Assembly: GCF_005144885.1 (NCBI RefSeq) | Contig: NZ_CP039690.1 | Coordinates: 6,808,873 to 6,872,872, forward strand | DNA length: 64,000 nt | From: Phreatobacter stygius | GTDB lineage: Bacteria; Pseudomonadota; Alphaproteobacteria; Rhizobiales; Phreatobacteraceae | Direction of reading: 5' to 3' | Shown: one piece after another, positions 18,205 through 26,887 of the stretch | How positions within the stretch are numbered: position 1 is the first letter of the stretch | Layout: every line of letters starts with the position of its first letter | Made by a program: the position numbers and the translations under genes | The notes under the pieces: generated by a model | Told to the model about the DNA's origin: nothing | The model's input: the letters and a program-made list of their open reading frames with translations, nothing else | Databases searched by the model: none

Positions 18205-19605
18205 ATGAAGATGGCGCTGACGGCCTGTCTTGTCGCGATTGTCCTGGCTGCCTCCGCCCCGCCCCTGTCGGCGCAGGAGACCGGCCGGAGCGGCTTGGCG
18301 CTGACCATTGATCTCGAAGGTCCGATCGGCCCGGCGGCCGCCCGCCATGTCAAGGAAGCCCTGGCGACGGCCGCCGAAAGGCGTGCGGCGGTGGTCATCC
18401 TGCGCCTGAACACGCCGGGCGGGCTCGTCACCAGCATGCGCGAGATCATCATCGACGTCATTGGTTCGCCCGTACCGGTGATCGGTTATGTCGCGCCATC
18501 GGGTGCCCATGCCGCCAGCGCCGGCACCTATATCCTCTACGCCACCCATGTCGCCGCCATGGCGCCGGGCACCAATCTCGGGGCGGCGACGCCGGTGCAG
18601 ATCGGTGGCCCGCTGCCGGGCCTGCCCGGCGGGCGCGACCGGGACAGCCCGCGCGACGCCCCCAAGGACGGCACGCCGCCCGCCGTCAGGCCGGATGCCA
18701 TGACGGCGAAAGTCACCAATGATGCGGTCGCCCTCATCCGCAGCCTCGCCGAACTGCGCGGGCGCAATGCCGACTGGGCCGAAAAGGCCGTCCGCGAAGC
18801 CGCCAGCCTGTCCGCCGGCGCCGCCTTGCAGGCCGGGGTCATCGACCTGGTCGCCCATAGCCCGGCCGAATTGCTCGAGCGCCTGGACGGCCGCATGGTC
18901 GAGATCAGCGGCGGCCGCCAACAGCGCCTGGCAAGCCAGGGCCTGACCATCGAAGCGCTCACGCCCGGCTGGCTGATCCAGCTGCTGGCGGTGATCACCA
19001 ACCCGAACATCGCCTTCATCCTGATGGTCATCGGCATTTACGGCCTGGTCCTGGAATTCGCCTCGCCCGGGGTGGTCGCGCCGGGCGTCATCGGCACGAT
19101 CTGCCTGCTGCTCGGGCTCTACGGCCTCAACATGTTGCCGATCAATTATGCCGGCCTCGCCCTGATGTTGCTCGGCCTGGCCTTCCTGGTGGTCGAGACC
19201 TTCAACCCGACCGTGGTCGTCGGCCTCGGCGGCGTCGCGTCCTTCCTGCTCGGCGCCGCCATGCTGTTCAGGGTCGAGGCGCCCGGCTACCGGCTGTCAT
19301 GGCCGCTGATCGGCAGCGCCGCGATCCTGCTCATCGGGCTGATCGCCGTGGTGACCGGTTCGCTCTGGCGGGCGCGCCGGAGCCGCGTCTCGGGCGAACT
19401 TCAGGCCATGCGCGGGCTTTCGGCCGAGGTTCTCGACTGGTCCGGCGGCCAAGGCCATGTCGTCGCAGGCGGCGAACGCTGGCAGGCGCGCGGGTCCGAA
19501 ACCTTTGCCTCGGGGGAAACCGTCGAGGTCACCGATATCAAGGACCTGACGCTCCTGGTGCGGCGTCCGCCGGCACGGAGCGCTCTTGAAGGAGGCCTGC
19601 CGTGA
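18205..19605 (+). CDS. NfeD-family membrane-bound ClpP-class serine protease
   Basis: 466 residues. A signal peptide is followed by a ClpP-like protease domain with the candidate nucleophile in [11 protein letters not shown] (Ser105) and Lys169 ([11 protein letters not shown]) as likely partner. Next come four to five transmembrane segments (about 240-390) and a C-terminal OB-fold NfeD domain. This is the full-length, two-part form of the family. The stop overlaps the start of an SPFH gene, the classic NfeD-stomatin operon. In such pairs the protease is thought to cleave or act with the stomatin partner in membrane quality control. Confidence 0.88.
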   Translation: MKMALTACLVAIVLAASAPPLSAQETGRSGLALTIDLEGPIGPAAARHVKEALATAAERRAAVVILRLNTPGGLVTSMREIIIDVIGSPVPVIGYVAPSGAHAASAGTYILYATHVAAMAPGTNLGAATPVQIGGPLPGLPGGRDRDSPRDAPKDGTPPAVRPDAMTAKVTNDAVALIRSLAELRGRNADWAEKAVREAASLSAGAALQAGVIDLVAHSPAELLERLDGRMVEISGGRQQRLASQGLTIEALTPGWLIQLLAVITNPNIAFILMVIGIYGLVLEFASPGVVAPGVIGTICLLLGLYGLNMLPINYAGLALMLLGLAFLVVETFNPTVVVGLGGVASFLLGAAMLFRVEAPGYRLSWPLIGSAAILLIGLIAVVTGSLWRARRSRVSGELQAMRGLSAEVLDWSGGQGHVVAGGERWQARGSETFASGETVEVTDIKDLTLLVRRPPARSALEGGLP

Positions 19606-20360
19606 CGCTCGACTATCTTGCCTACGTCCTGCTCGCCCTTGCCGTGGTGCTGTTTCTGGTCAAGGCGATCCGCATCCTCAGGGAATATGAGCGCGGCATC
19701 ATCTTCACGCTCGGCCGGTTCAGCGGCGTGAAGGGCCCGGGGCTGTTCATCCTCATTCCCTTCGTCCAGCAGATGGTGAAGGTCGATCTCCGGCTGGTGG
19801 TGCAGGACGTGCCGCCCCAGGACGTGATCTCGCGCGACAATGTCTCGGTCAAGGTCAACGCGGTGCTCTATTTCCGCATCGTCGATCCGGAACGGGCGAT
19901 CATCAAGGTCGCCGACTTCATGGCTGCGACCAGCCAGCTCGCCCAGACCACGCTGCGCTCGGTGCTGGGCAAACATGAGCTCGACGAGATGCTGGCCGAA
20001 CGCGACCGGCTCAATGCCGACATCCAGGAGATCCTGGATCAGCAGACCGACGCCTGGGGCATCAAGGTGACCAATGTCGAGATCAAACATATCGATCTCA
20101 ACGAATCCATGGTCCGCGCCATCGCCAAACAGGCCGAAGCCGAGCGCCTGAGACGGGCCAAGATCATCAATGCCGAAGGTGAGCAGCAGGCTGCCGAGAA
20201 GCTGGTCGAGGCCGGCCGGATCCTCGCCGGCGAACCGCAGGCCATGCAGCTGCGCTATTTCTCGGCCCTGCACGACATTTCCGGCGAGCGCTCGTCGACG
20301 GTGGTCTTTCCCCTGCCGATGGATCTGCTGGGCGGGCTGACGCCAGGTCGGGCGAAGTAA
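19602..20360 (+). CDS. SPFH/stomatin-like slipin membrane protein
   Basis: 252 residues starting at GTG 19602 with GAAGGAGG upstream; it overlaps the NfeD-like stop by four bases. One N-terminal membrane segment ([18 protein letters not shown]) is followed by the SPFH/band-7 domain ([20 protein letters not shown], then [15 protein letters not shown]) and an Ala/Glu-rich coiled-coil containing [20 protein letters not shown]. This is the slipin group that partners NfeD proteases. It should form oligomeric rings on the cytoplasmic membrane. Confidence 0.9.
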   Translation: MTLDYLAYVLLALAVVLFLVKAIRILREYERGIIFTLGRFSGVKGPGLFILIPFVQQMVKVDLRLVVQDVPPQDVISRDNVSVKVNAVLYFRIVDPERAIIKVADFMAATSQLAQTTLRSVLGKHELDEMLAERDRLNADIQEILDQQTDAWGIKVTNVEIKHIDLNESMVRAIAKQAEAERLRRAKIINAEGEQQAAEKLVEAGRILAGEPQAMQLRYFSALHDISGERSSTVVFPLPMDLLGGLTPGRAK

Positions 20361-20387
20361 GGTTGGGCGAAGCAAGGCCGGGCGGGC

Positions 20388-20786
20388 TTAGTCCTCGCTT
20401 CGGCGCCGGCGCACATAGGGTGCCGCCGGGGCGGGTTCGCGTGCCTGCCGGGCATAATAGATGCCGATCAGGACACCGGCCAGGGCCGCCACGCCAATGG
20501 CGCCGATGGGGTGGCGCGCGGCCTGCCGGAACAGGATGCGCTGCAGCTTGCTCGCTTGCGTTCCGGCAACCTGCTGGACAACCTCCGCTCCGAAACCGAA
20601 ATTCCGGAGCTGGTCATTGGCGGCCGTGGCCATGCCGGAGGCATTGGTCGTCAGGTAGCGCTTGAGATAGTCGACATCCTGCTGCAGCCGCGCCGCGGCC
20701 TCGCTCGCGCGTTCCATGGCGTCATCGGCCATGTCGCGGGCATTCTGCACCTGGTTGCGGACGGTGGACGAAAAAGTGGCGGCCAT
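20388..20786 (-). CDS. DUF883-like (ElaB/YqjD type) membrane-anchored protein
   Basis: 132 residues from the ATG at 20784-20786, with GGAGAG upstream. A long amphipathic helical region (NQVQNARDMADDAMERASEA and onward) is followed by a single C-terminal membrane anchor (HPIGAIGVAALAGVLIGIYY) and a basic tail ending RRRRSED. This is the layout of ElaB/YgaM/YqjD proteins, which sit in the inner membrane and bind ribosomes in stationary phase in E. coli. An EcfG-like promoter lies about 40 bases upstream. It converges on the SPFH gene. Confidence 0.75.
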   Translation of the reverse strand: MAATFSSTVRNQVQNARDMADDAMERASEAAARLQQDVDYLKRYLTTNASGMATAANDQLRNFGFGAEVVQQVAGTQASKLQRILFRQAARHPIGAIGVAALAGVLIGIYYARQAREPAPAAPYVRRRRSED

Positions 20787-20827
20787 GGGACTCTCCGACT
20801 CATCGGTTGCGTCGTGCTCCTGAAAGC

Positions 20828-20853
20828 AACATCCCGAGAGCCGGTTTGGTTCC
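20828..20853 (-). promoter_or_regulatory. EcfG-like promoter before the DUF883-like gene
   Basis: On the minus strand: GGAAC, 17-base spacer, TGTT (one mismatch). It ends 41 bases before the start at 20786. Confidence 0.6.
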
Positions 20854-20884
20854 TCGCAAGCCCCGCCCACGCGCCCGGACGGCG

Positions 20885-21667
20885 TCAGGACGCAGCACCC
20901 GGCCGGTCGTCGGGGGCCTGCACCCTGCCTTCGCCGGCCGGCGGCTGCGGCCAGCGGACCAGCGCCGCGCGCCCGGCATCGGTCAGCACATAGATCCCGC
21001 GCTCGGCGCGGCTGAACCAGCCATAGACATTGCCTTGCAGGATCTTCGCGGCATCCGGCACCAAGAGCTTGAGGTCGCGCGGGCGCTGCGGCCCCTGCGT
21101 CAGGGCCATGGCGCAGGACAGCGCCTGCTGGCGGTAGGCCGTCATGATCGGCTGGCGCGTGCTGCCGCCGGCCGCCGGATCGCCCTGCCGCTTCTGATGT
21201 TCCGCGACGATGCGCGAGCGCCGGCGGGCATTCTTGCGCAAGCCCGGCGCCTCCGGATTGGCCAGGACGTGGACCTCGCCTTTTTCGGTGACGCCGAGCA
21301 ATCCGAAGCCGAGCCGGCGGCAGAGATTGCGAAAGCGCGCATCGCTTTCACGGCCCTTGCCGCGCGCCGACATACGCGCGGCGAGCCAGACCTCGTCGCA
21401 GACCGAGGCGCGGTCGACACCCTGAAGCACGAGCTCGAGGTTGAAGCTCAGCTTCAGTTCGCCGATCACCACGACCGGCGGGTCGCTGCCCTTGATCGCG
21501 ACCAGGTCGCAGCCTGCCACCTCGCCCTTGACGGTGAAGCCGAGGGTTTCGAGGAAGCGCTTGACCGGCAGGTAGAGCGAGGTCTCCAGGGCTTCGATCT
21601 CCGCTTTGCCAAATTCCGACGCAAGTTCCGAGGCAAGTTCCGACGTTCGGCTCCCGACGTTAGACAC
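20885..21667 (-). CDS. DUF2161 PD-(D/E)XK-type nuclease-fold protein
   Basis: 260 residues. Conserved opening ETSLYLPVKRFLETLGF, then the nuclease-fold core AGCDLVAIKG with the Asp and PPVVVIGELKLSF with the ExK pair. The C-terminal part (about 175-240) looks like a winged-helix segment (GNVYGWFSRAERGIYVLTDAG). DUF2161 proteins are predicted phosphodiesterases of unknown role. The listed start is GTG at 21665-21667, but no ribosome site is visible. The first ~25 residues include a repeated SELASE, so a later unorthodox start is possible. Confidence 0.75.
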   Translation of the reverse strand: MSNVGSRTSELASELASEFGKAEIEALETSLYLPVKRFLETLGFTVKGEVAGCDLVAIKGSDPPVVVIGELKLSFNLELVLQGVDRASVCDEVWLAARMSARGKGRESDARFRNLCRRLGFGLLGVTEKGEVHVLANPEAPGLRKNARRRSRIVAEHQKRQGDPAAGGSTRQPIMTAYRQQALSCAMALTQGPQRPRDLKLLVPDAAKILQGNVYGWFSRAERGIYVLTDAGRAALVRWPQPPAGEGRVQAPDDRPGAAS

Positions 21668-21770
21668 GAGTCGCGCACGCCGATCATGTCGAAACCAGCG
21701 GAACCGGCCGGTTCGCTCACCGCCCGACGCCCGGCGGCCGCCGGAACCCGCCGATCGGGACGCCGCCGCT

Positions 21771-21795
21771 GGAACCGCAAGGCACTGTCGGCGTT
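21771..21795 (+). promoter_or_regulatory. EcfG promoter (exact) before small exported protein
   Basis: GGAAC, 16-base spacer, CGTT. The start codon at 21833 is 37 bases downstream. Confidence 0.7.
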
Positions 21796-21832
21796 ATCGA
21801 AAATGGGTGGGCGATCATGAGGAGGAGCGGCC

Positions 21833-22135
21833 ATGGACCGCAGATCATTCTTCACGATCCTGGCAGGCGGCGTGGCCGCGGCAGCCGGCGTCAGCACCGA
21901 TGCCCGGGCTGCCCCGATCTCTGCCGAACCGTTGGAAATGCAATGGGGATGGGGCGGCCCTGGCCCCTATTACGGTCATGGCTGGGGCGGACCACGTCCG
22001 TGGCGCCGCAGGCATTATGGTTATGGCTATGGCCCCGGCTTTGGTCCCGGCTTCGGTCCCCGCCCCTGGGGACCGCCCATGTACCGGCGACGTTGCTGGA
22101 TCAACCGCTGGGGCGAGCGGGTCTGCCGCTTCTGA
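21833..22135 (+). CDS. Small Tat-exported Gly/Trp/Tyr-rich protein
   Basis: 100 residues, ribosome site AGGAGG upstream. Twin-arginine signal MDRRSFFTILAGGVAAAAGV with cleavage near ARAAP. The mature protein is rich in Gly, Trp, Pro and Tyr (GYGYGPGFGPGFGPRPWGPP) and ends with a Cys pair, RCWINRWGERVCRF. The ending resembles that of the Gly-rich protein at 32384 (a YCW and a VCR segment), so both may share a disulphide-closed C-terminal hairpin. The function is unknown; the exact EcfG promoter suggests a stress-induced envelope protein. Confidence 0.75.
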   Translation: MDRRSFFTILAGGVAAAAGVSTDARAAPISAEPLEMQWGWGGPGPYYGHGWGGPRPWRRRHYGYGYGPGFGPGFGPRPWGPPMYRRRCWINRWGERVCRF

Positions 22136-22146
22136 CGCCTTGAAAC

Positions 22147-22172
22147 GGACGGCCGAGATCGATCGGCCGTCC
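22147..22172. terminator. Hairpin between convergent genes
   Basis: A perfect 10-bp stem (GGACGGCCGA with TCGGCCGTCC) and six-base loop, twelve bases after one stop and 39 before the other. No T-run on either side. Confidence 0.5.
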
Positions 22173-22210
22173 ACCGGCTTCACCCATTTGCGCGCCAGCC
22201 GCGGCCGGGG

Positions 22211-23110
22211 TCAGGCCGCGCGTGTCCGTTCGGTCGGACCGTCCTCGGGCAGGCCGACAATATCGACCCCGACAAAAAGTCCGGTCAGCGCTCCCGCGGG
22301 CCCGACGAAGCTTCCGGACACCGGCGAGGCCTCCCAGGGAACCCTGGCCATCGCGACCCGGATCAGATGCGGGTCGGCGACCAGCGCATTGGTCGGATCG
22401 AACTCCACCCAACCGTCGCCCGGAATGAACAGCTCGGCCCAGGCATGGGTGAGGCTGGTCGGCGCACGCAGGGCCGTGTCCTGGCTCAGCCCGTCATGCA
22501 GGTAGCCCGAAACGAACCGCGCGGCATAACCGAGCCGCCGCACCGCCTCGATGAACAGCCAGGCGAGATCGCGGCACGAGCCCGTGCGCAGGGCCAGCGT
22601 CATGGCCGGCGCCTGGACGCCCTCTTCATAGCGCAGCGCATAGGCGAAATTGGCGTTGATGGCATTGAGCAGGCGGGCGATCGGATCATCGCCTGGTGTC
22701 TGGTCGGCGAGAACCTGATGCATCCAGTCGGTCAGCACGGATGCGCCGTCGCTGCTCGCCGGCGCCAGGAACGGCTGCAGCACGATGCGTTCGTCGTCGG
22801 AATAACGAGGGGCGAACTGGGCGCCGCGCGCCGACGCATGATTGCGCGGCAAGGTCGAGCCATAACGCCTGAGGATCAGCTCGCTGGTGATCTCGAGCCG
22901 GTCGCCCGGCTCCCGAAAGGTCGCGATGGCCACCGGATTTCCATAGACGTCATGGATCCATTCGACCTGCGCCGCCGGCCAGATGTCCAGCCGGGTGTCG
23001 AGGATCCTCAGATCGAAACTGTCGCGCGGCCGCAGCATCAGCCGATGCGGCCCGAACGCAACGCCTGAGCCATACTGATAGGTCGTCTTATGCCTGATGC
23101 GGATATCCAT
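22211..23110 (-). CDS. Transglutaminase-like cysteine protease-fold protein
   Basis: 299 residues from the ATG at 23108-23110; an in-frame GTG-type start further upstream adds low-quality sequence. An N-terminal beta-sandwich begins IRIRHKTTYQYGSGVAFGPH, as in bacterial transglutaminase N-terminal domains. The catalytic triad is Cys in RTGSCRDLAWLF, His in LTHAWAELF and Asp in EFDPTNAL. Such proteins are cytoplasmic and often lie in clusters with proteasome-like or ATP-grasp genes; none is present here. Substrate and role are unknown. Confidence 0.82.
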   Translation of the reverse strand: MDIRIRHKTTYQYGSGVAFGPHRLMLRPRDSFDLRILDTRLDIWPAAQVEWIHDVYGNPVAIATFREPGDRLEITSELILRRYGSTLPRNHASARGAQFAPRYSDDERIVLQPFLAPASSDGASVLTDWMHQVLADQTPGDDPIARLLNAINANFAYALRYEEGVQAPAMTLALRTGSCRDLAWLFIEAVRRLGYAARFVSGYLHDGLSQDTALRAPTSLTHAWAELFIPGDGWVEFDPTNALVADPHLIRVAMARVPWEASPVSGSFVGPAGALTGLFVGVDIVGLPEDGPTERTRAA

Positions 23111-23295
23111 ATCGCAGTGTCCGATCCCGCTCGCCGAGCCCGCCCGCGCGCCGGACCGTCGTCCAGCCATTCGAAACGCCAGGTTCATCGGCAACTCTTG
23201 GGAGGCCGTTGAGTTGCAGGCCCATAAGTTCATTTGCCGTCGTCCCGTCTGATGTCGGGACGGCGACCACGCGTTTCAACTGCCCAGGACCCACC

Positions 23296-24139
23296 ATGGC
23301 CGATGCGCCGAGCCCAGCCACCCGCCGCCAGCCCGACCCCGGCACGCTCGCCGGCCAGCCCGCCCTGGTCACCGGCGCCAGCTCCGGCATCGGCCGCGCC
23401 GTGGCCCTCGGCCTTGCCGCGGCAGGCGCCGATGTCGCGGTCAACTATGCCTCCGACCGAGCATCGGCCGAGGCGCTTTGCCGCGAGATCGAGGCCATGG
23501 GCCGGCGCACCGTCGCGATCCGGGCGGATGTCGCGGACGAGGCGGCGGTCACCGCCCTGTTCGCGGAGGCCATCGACGCCTTCGGCACCTTGCACGTGGT
23601 GGTCAGCAATGCCGGGCCTCAGCGCGACGCCGCCTTCGACCAGATGACGCTCGACCAGTGGAACCGCGTGATCGCGGTCAATCTCACCGGCCAGTTCCTG
23701 GTGACCCGTGCCGCCGCGCGCGAATTCAAGCGCCGCGGTCCGGACCCGGCCCTATCGTCGGCCACCGGCAAGATCATCTGCATGAGCTCGGTGCATCAGC
23801 AGATCCCCTGGGCCGGACACGCCAATTACGCCGCATCCAAGGGCGGCGTCATGCTGCTGATGCAGTCGATTGCCCAGGAACTGGCGCCGGCGCGGATCCG
23901 GGTCAATGCGATGGCGCCCGGCGCGATCCGGACCCCGATCAACACGGCGGCCTGGAACACGGCCGAGGCCTATGCCGCCTTGATGAAACTGGTGCCCTAC
24001 GGGCGCATCGGCGAGCCCGACGACATCGCGCAGGCCGCCGTCTAGCTGGCCTCGGATGCCTCGGACCATGTCACCGGCGCGACCCTTTTCGTCGACGGCG
24101 GGCATGACGCTCTATCCCGAATTCGCCGCGGGCGGCTGA
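23296..24139 (+). pseudogene. SDR-family dehydrogenase disrupted near its 3' end
   Basis: From the ATG at 23296 the frame encodes a glucose/ribitol-dehydrogenase-like SDR: TGASSGIGRAVALGLA, NAG, MSSVHQQIPWAGHANYAASK with the catalytic Ser, Tyr and Lys, and DDIAQAAV. There it meets TAG at 24043-24045 where the family has Trp (AAVWLASD). Beyond it the frame continues LASDASDHVTGATLFVDGG, then one extra G at about 24096-24100 shifts the frame; in the shifted frame it reads MTLYPEFAAGG and stops at 24137-24139. Two independent lesions 55 bases apart suggest a recent pseudogene or, less likely, two sequence errors. The truncated product lacks the C-terminal strand. Confidence 0.85.
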
Positions 24140-24180
24140 CGCCGGGGCCATGAGGGTCGGCCCTATCTTGGTCATCGCCC

Positions 24181-24205
24181 GGAACGAAGCTGCCGCTCGG
24201 CTGTT
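24181..24205 (+). promoter_or_regulatory. EcfG-like promoter before the proline-rich small protein
   Basis: GGAAC, 16-base spacer, TGTT (one mismatch). The start codon at 24234 is 28 bases downstream. Confidence 0.55.
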
Positions 24206-24233
24206 CAGTCTTTCGGACCCGATGGAGATGATC

Positions 24234-24416
24234 ATGACCCGACTGGACGAAGACGCACTCACGGTTCGCGGCGGACAGGCCGGCGATCCGCAACCGCCGC
24301 CGGAACCCTTTCCCGGCCCGGTGCCGCAACCGATCCCGCCGCAGCCGGGGCAGCCGGAACCGTCGCCCCAGCCGATCCCGCCGGCCGATCCGAGCAATCC
24401 GCCCGACCGGATGTAA
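24234..24416 (+). CDS. Small proline-rich protein
   Basis: 60 residues from the ATG at 24234, preceded by GGAG with six-base spacing; in-frame ATGs at 24222 and 24228 are possible. The sequence is short, acidic at the N-terminus (MTRLDEDALTVRGGQAGD), then consists of PQP/PEP/QPIPP repeats to the end. There is no signal peptide. No family recognised. The stress-type promoter and ribosome site argue that it is translated. Confidence 0.55.
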   Translation: MTRLDEDALTVRGGQAGDPQPPPEPFPGPVPQPIPPQPGQPEPSPQPIPPADPSNPPDRM

Positions 24417-24446
24417 GGCGCTCGCGCCGGCGCGGCGGTCACCCGG

Positions 24447-25520
24447 TCATTTGCCGGCCTTATTGGTGAAGCTGGCATTGCCGAGGCCGGTGCCGATGGT
24501 CACCACGCCCCAGGTCTTGACGTCCTGCATGAACGGCACCTCGGCGAGCCCCTGTACCACCGCGTCGTTGTGGATCACCACGAAGGTCTCGTGATCGCCA
24601 ATGGCCGGGATCGCCTTGATCAGCGCAGCCGCCAGGTTGAAGCTTTCGCTCTCCCAATTGCCGCCGGGCAGGTTCTGTCCGCCACGCTCGATCCGGCCAT
24701 CGGGCTCGATCAGGCCGGGACAGCCAATGCCAATGAAGGGCGCCAGCTTGAGCTCCGCCTTGTCGGCCTGATTGATGTGATCCTTCAAAATCTTGACGAG
24801 CTTTTTTACAGCGTCCGTCCGGGACGGGCTGTCGTCGGCGTGCCGCCACAGATCGGATTTCCAGACCTCGGCTTCGGACAGGTCGGCGGCCTTTTTCAGG
24901 TTGAGCTTGACCACTCCCACCCGGATATTGCTGCCGCCGATATCGACCGCCAGGATGGCGTCATGGCCGGCGAACATCCAGGCCGGCACGAGATGGATGG
25001 CGCCGATCAGGCCAGCCTCGTCGGGATGATGGTGGATCGGCTGCAGATCGACCTCGCTACCGGCGGCATTCAGGATCACCTTGGCACGCGCGATCGCCAG
25101 TTCGCCGACCCGGCTCTCCTTGAAGCCGCCGCCGGCGGCGATCCGTTCGACCCCTCCCCAGCCCTTGGTGCGCATGAAGCGCCTGATCACCTCGGCCAGT
25201 TCGCCGGCAAACTCCTCGATCGCGCCATGGATCAGCGCGGCGGCGCCGGCATCCTTGCCCATCACATGCTGGTCGAGCTGCTTCTTCGAGATATCCTCCG
25301 TCGCCACGTCGCCGATCGGATCGGCATCGACCTTCTGCAGGCGCGAGCGCAGGTCCTCGAGCTTGTCGACGAAGGCGCGCTTGCTGGCGCGATCGCCAAT
25401 GAAGCCGTCCTTGTCGCGCAGCTCCAGATTGTAGCTGTCGACCGAGACCGACGACAGTTCCGAGGCCCCATGGCCGATGGTCAGTTCGGCAGGGCGGGTC
25501 TTCGCTTCGCTTTTGGCCAT
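24447..25520 (-). CDS. ROK-like sugar kinase-fold protein
   Basis: 357 residues from the ATG at 25518-25520. The ASKHA-fold phosphate loop appears as ILAVDIGGSNIRVGVVKL near residue 190, followed by IGIGCPGLIEPDGRI and a C-terminal TWGVVTIGTGLGNASF. It resembles ROK kinases, but about 185 residues precede the phosphate loop, where ordinary ROK proteins have only a few. That extension contains AAGGGFKESRVGELAIARAK and is otherwise unfamiliar. It may be a polyphosphate/glucose kinase relative or a non-catalytic homologue. An exact EcfG promoter lies 56 bases upstream. Confidence 0.65.
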   Translation of the reverse strand: MAKSEAKTRPAELTIGHGASELSSVSVDSYNLELRDKDGFIGDRASKRAFVDKLEDLRSRLQKVDADPIGDVATEDISKKQLDQHVMGKDAGAAALIHGAIEEFAGELAEVIRRFMRTKGWGGVERIAAGGGFKESRVGELAIARAKVILNAAGSEVDLQPIHHHPDEAGLIGAIHLVPAWMFAGHDAILAVDIGGSNIRVGVVKLNLKKAADLSEAEVWKSDLWRHADDSPSRTDAVKKLVKILKDHINQADKAELKLAPFIGIGCPGLIEPDGRIERGGQNLPGGNWESESFNLAAALIKAIPAIGDHETFVVIHNDAVVQGLAEVPFMQDVKTWGVVTIGTGLGNASFTNKAGK

Positions 25521-25575
25521 GGGCGGACACTGCTCTCCGGGCCGTCCGGCGGGTGCGCTGACGGTGCAGGCCATC

Positions 25576-25600
25576 AACGCATCATGGCGCCTCGCGTTCC
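25576..25600 (-). promoter_or_regulatory. EcfG promoter (exact) before the ROK-like gene
   Basis: On the minus strand: GGAAC, 16-base spacer, CGTT, ending 55 bases before the start at 25520. Confidence 0.7.
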
Positions 25601-25642
25601 CTGGGGCCTGACGCCATGGACGCGATCAGGCATCGCTGCCGG

Positions 25643-26887
25643 TCAGCCGGGCTTGTCGCGATCGAGCGCGAAATCGTCGTGCCACGCGGCGGTTTCGCCG
25701 GCGATCATCGCGCCGATCATCCGGGAGGCCAGGAAGCTGAAGGTGATGCCGTTGCCGCCATAACCATAGGCCGCGAAAATCCGCCGCCGGCCCGGCACCG
25801 GCCCGATCAGCGGCAAGCCATCCCCGGTCTCGCCAAAGGCGCCGGACCAGGCATAGGCGGCCTCCGTGCTGGCCCGCGGCCAGAGCGCCGCCAGCATGGC
25901 ACGCAAGGCCTCATGTTTGAGCGCCGCCTTGTCGAGCCTTTGGTCCTGTTCGTCGAAAGGCTCGTCGCCGCCGCCGATGATGATCCGCCCATCGGTCGTC
26001 GTCCGCAGATAATGATAGGCCTCGCCCGCCTCCCAGATCAGCGCCCGGTCGCGCCAGAGCCGCGCCGGATCCTGCGGCCCGGTCGCCATGGCCCAGGTCG
26101 ACGTCACCTGGTGCAGACCGCTGCGGACGAAATCCGGCATGACGTAGCCGGTCGCCAGAACCATGTGCCCGGCCTTGATTTCGTGACCATCGGCGAGGCC
26201 GATATGGACCTCGCGATCGGTCGCATCGAAATCCCGCGCATCGCCGCTGACCAGCCGGACGCGGCGCTTCGCCGCGACATCGGCGAGGCCCGTCGCCAGC
26301 GCCACCGGATCCGCCTCGGCCGATCCGGGCGACAGGATGGCGCCGGCCCGATCGATCTCGAATGTCCCATGGAGGGCGGCGAAGTCGAGATGATGGCCGG
26401 GCAGCTCGGCGCGGCGGCGCAAGGCGAATTCGGGCAGGATGTCGTGGGATTGGCTGTCGCCGGGCGCCAGATAGAGCGAGCTTCGCGGCTGAAAGCTGCA
26501 GGACAGGCCGAGCGCGCCGACGAGGCCGGTCAGTCCGGCGACCGCCGACAGGCTCAGCCGATAGGCGCGTACCGCGCGTTCGAAACCATAAAGCCCGGTC
26601 AGTTCGACCAGCGAGCGGTCGATTTCCCACAAGAGCATCGCGGTGCTGGCGGCGGTGCTGCCATGGGAAGCCTGTTCGCGATCGATCAGCACGACATCCA
26701 GCCCGCGCGCCGACAGGTGCTCGGCGACCAGCGAACCGGTGATGCCGGCCCCGACGATCGCGACGTCACAGGTGAGGCTCTCGCGCGGCGCGACGAAGCC
26801 TTCTCCGGTCCCCGCCGGCCAGGGCGGCCGGCCTTCGCGCAGGTCGCCATGCGACGCGTCCTGGTCAAGGTGCTGGTCGGGAGCCAT
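25643..26887 (-). CDS. FAD-dependent oxidoreductase (DAO family)
   Basis: 414 residues from the ATG at 26885-26887, which overlaps the topoisomerase stop by 23 bases; a longer start at 26962 lies well inside that gene. The dinucleotide-binding motif is CDVAIVGAGITGSLVAEHL, followed by VVLIDRE and a conserved HGSTAASTAMLLWE. The C-terminal flavin motif is AYGYGGNGITFSFLAS. Members oxidise amines or amino acids such as glycine, sarcosine or gamma-glutamylputrescine. The overlap suggests translational coupling to topoisomerase IB, an unusual partnership. Substrate unknown. Confidence 0.85.
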   Translation of the reverse strand: MAPDQHLDQDASHGDLREGRPPWPAGTGEGFVAPRESLTCDVAIVGAGITGSLVAEHLSARGLDVVLIDREQASHGSTAASTAMLLWEIDRSLVELTGLYGFERAVRAYRLSLSAVAGLTGLVGALGLSCSFQPRSSLYLAPGDSQSHDILPEFALRRRAELPGHHLDFAALHGTFEIDRAGAILSPGSAEADPVALATGLADVAAKRRVRLVSGDARDFDATDREVHIGLADGHEIKAGHMVLATGYVMPDFVRSGLHQVTSTWAMATGPQDPARLWRDRALIWEAGEAYHYLRTTTDGRIIIGGGDEPFDEQDQRLDKAALKHEALRAMLAALWPRASTEAAYAWSGAFGETGDGLPLIGPVPGRRRIFAAYGYGGNGITFSFLASRMIGAMIAGETAAWHDDFALDRDKPG

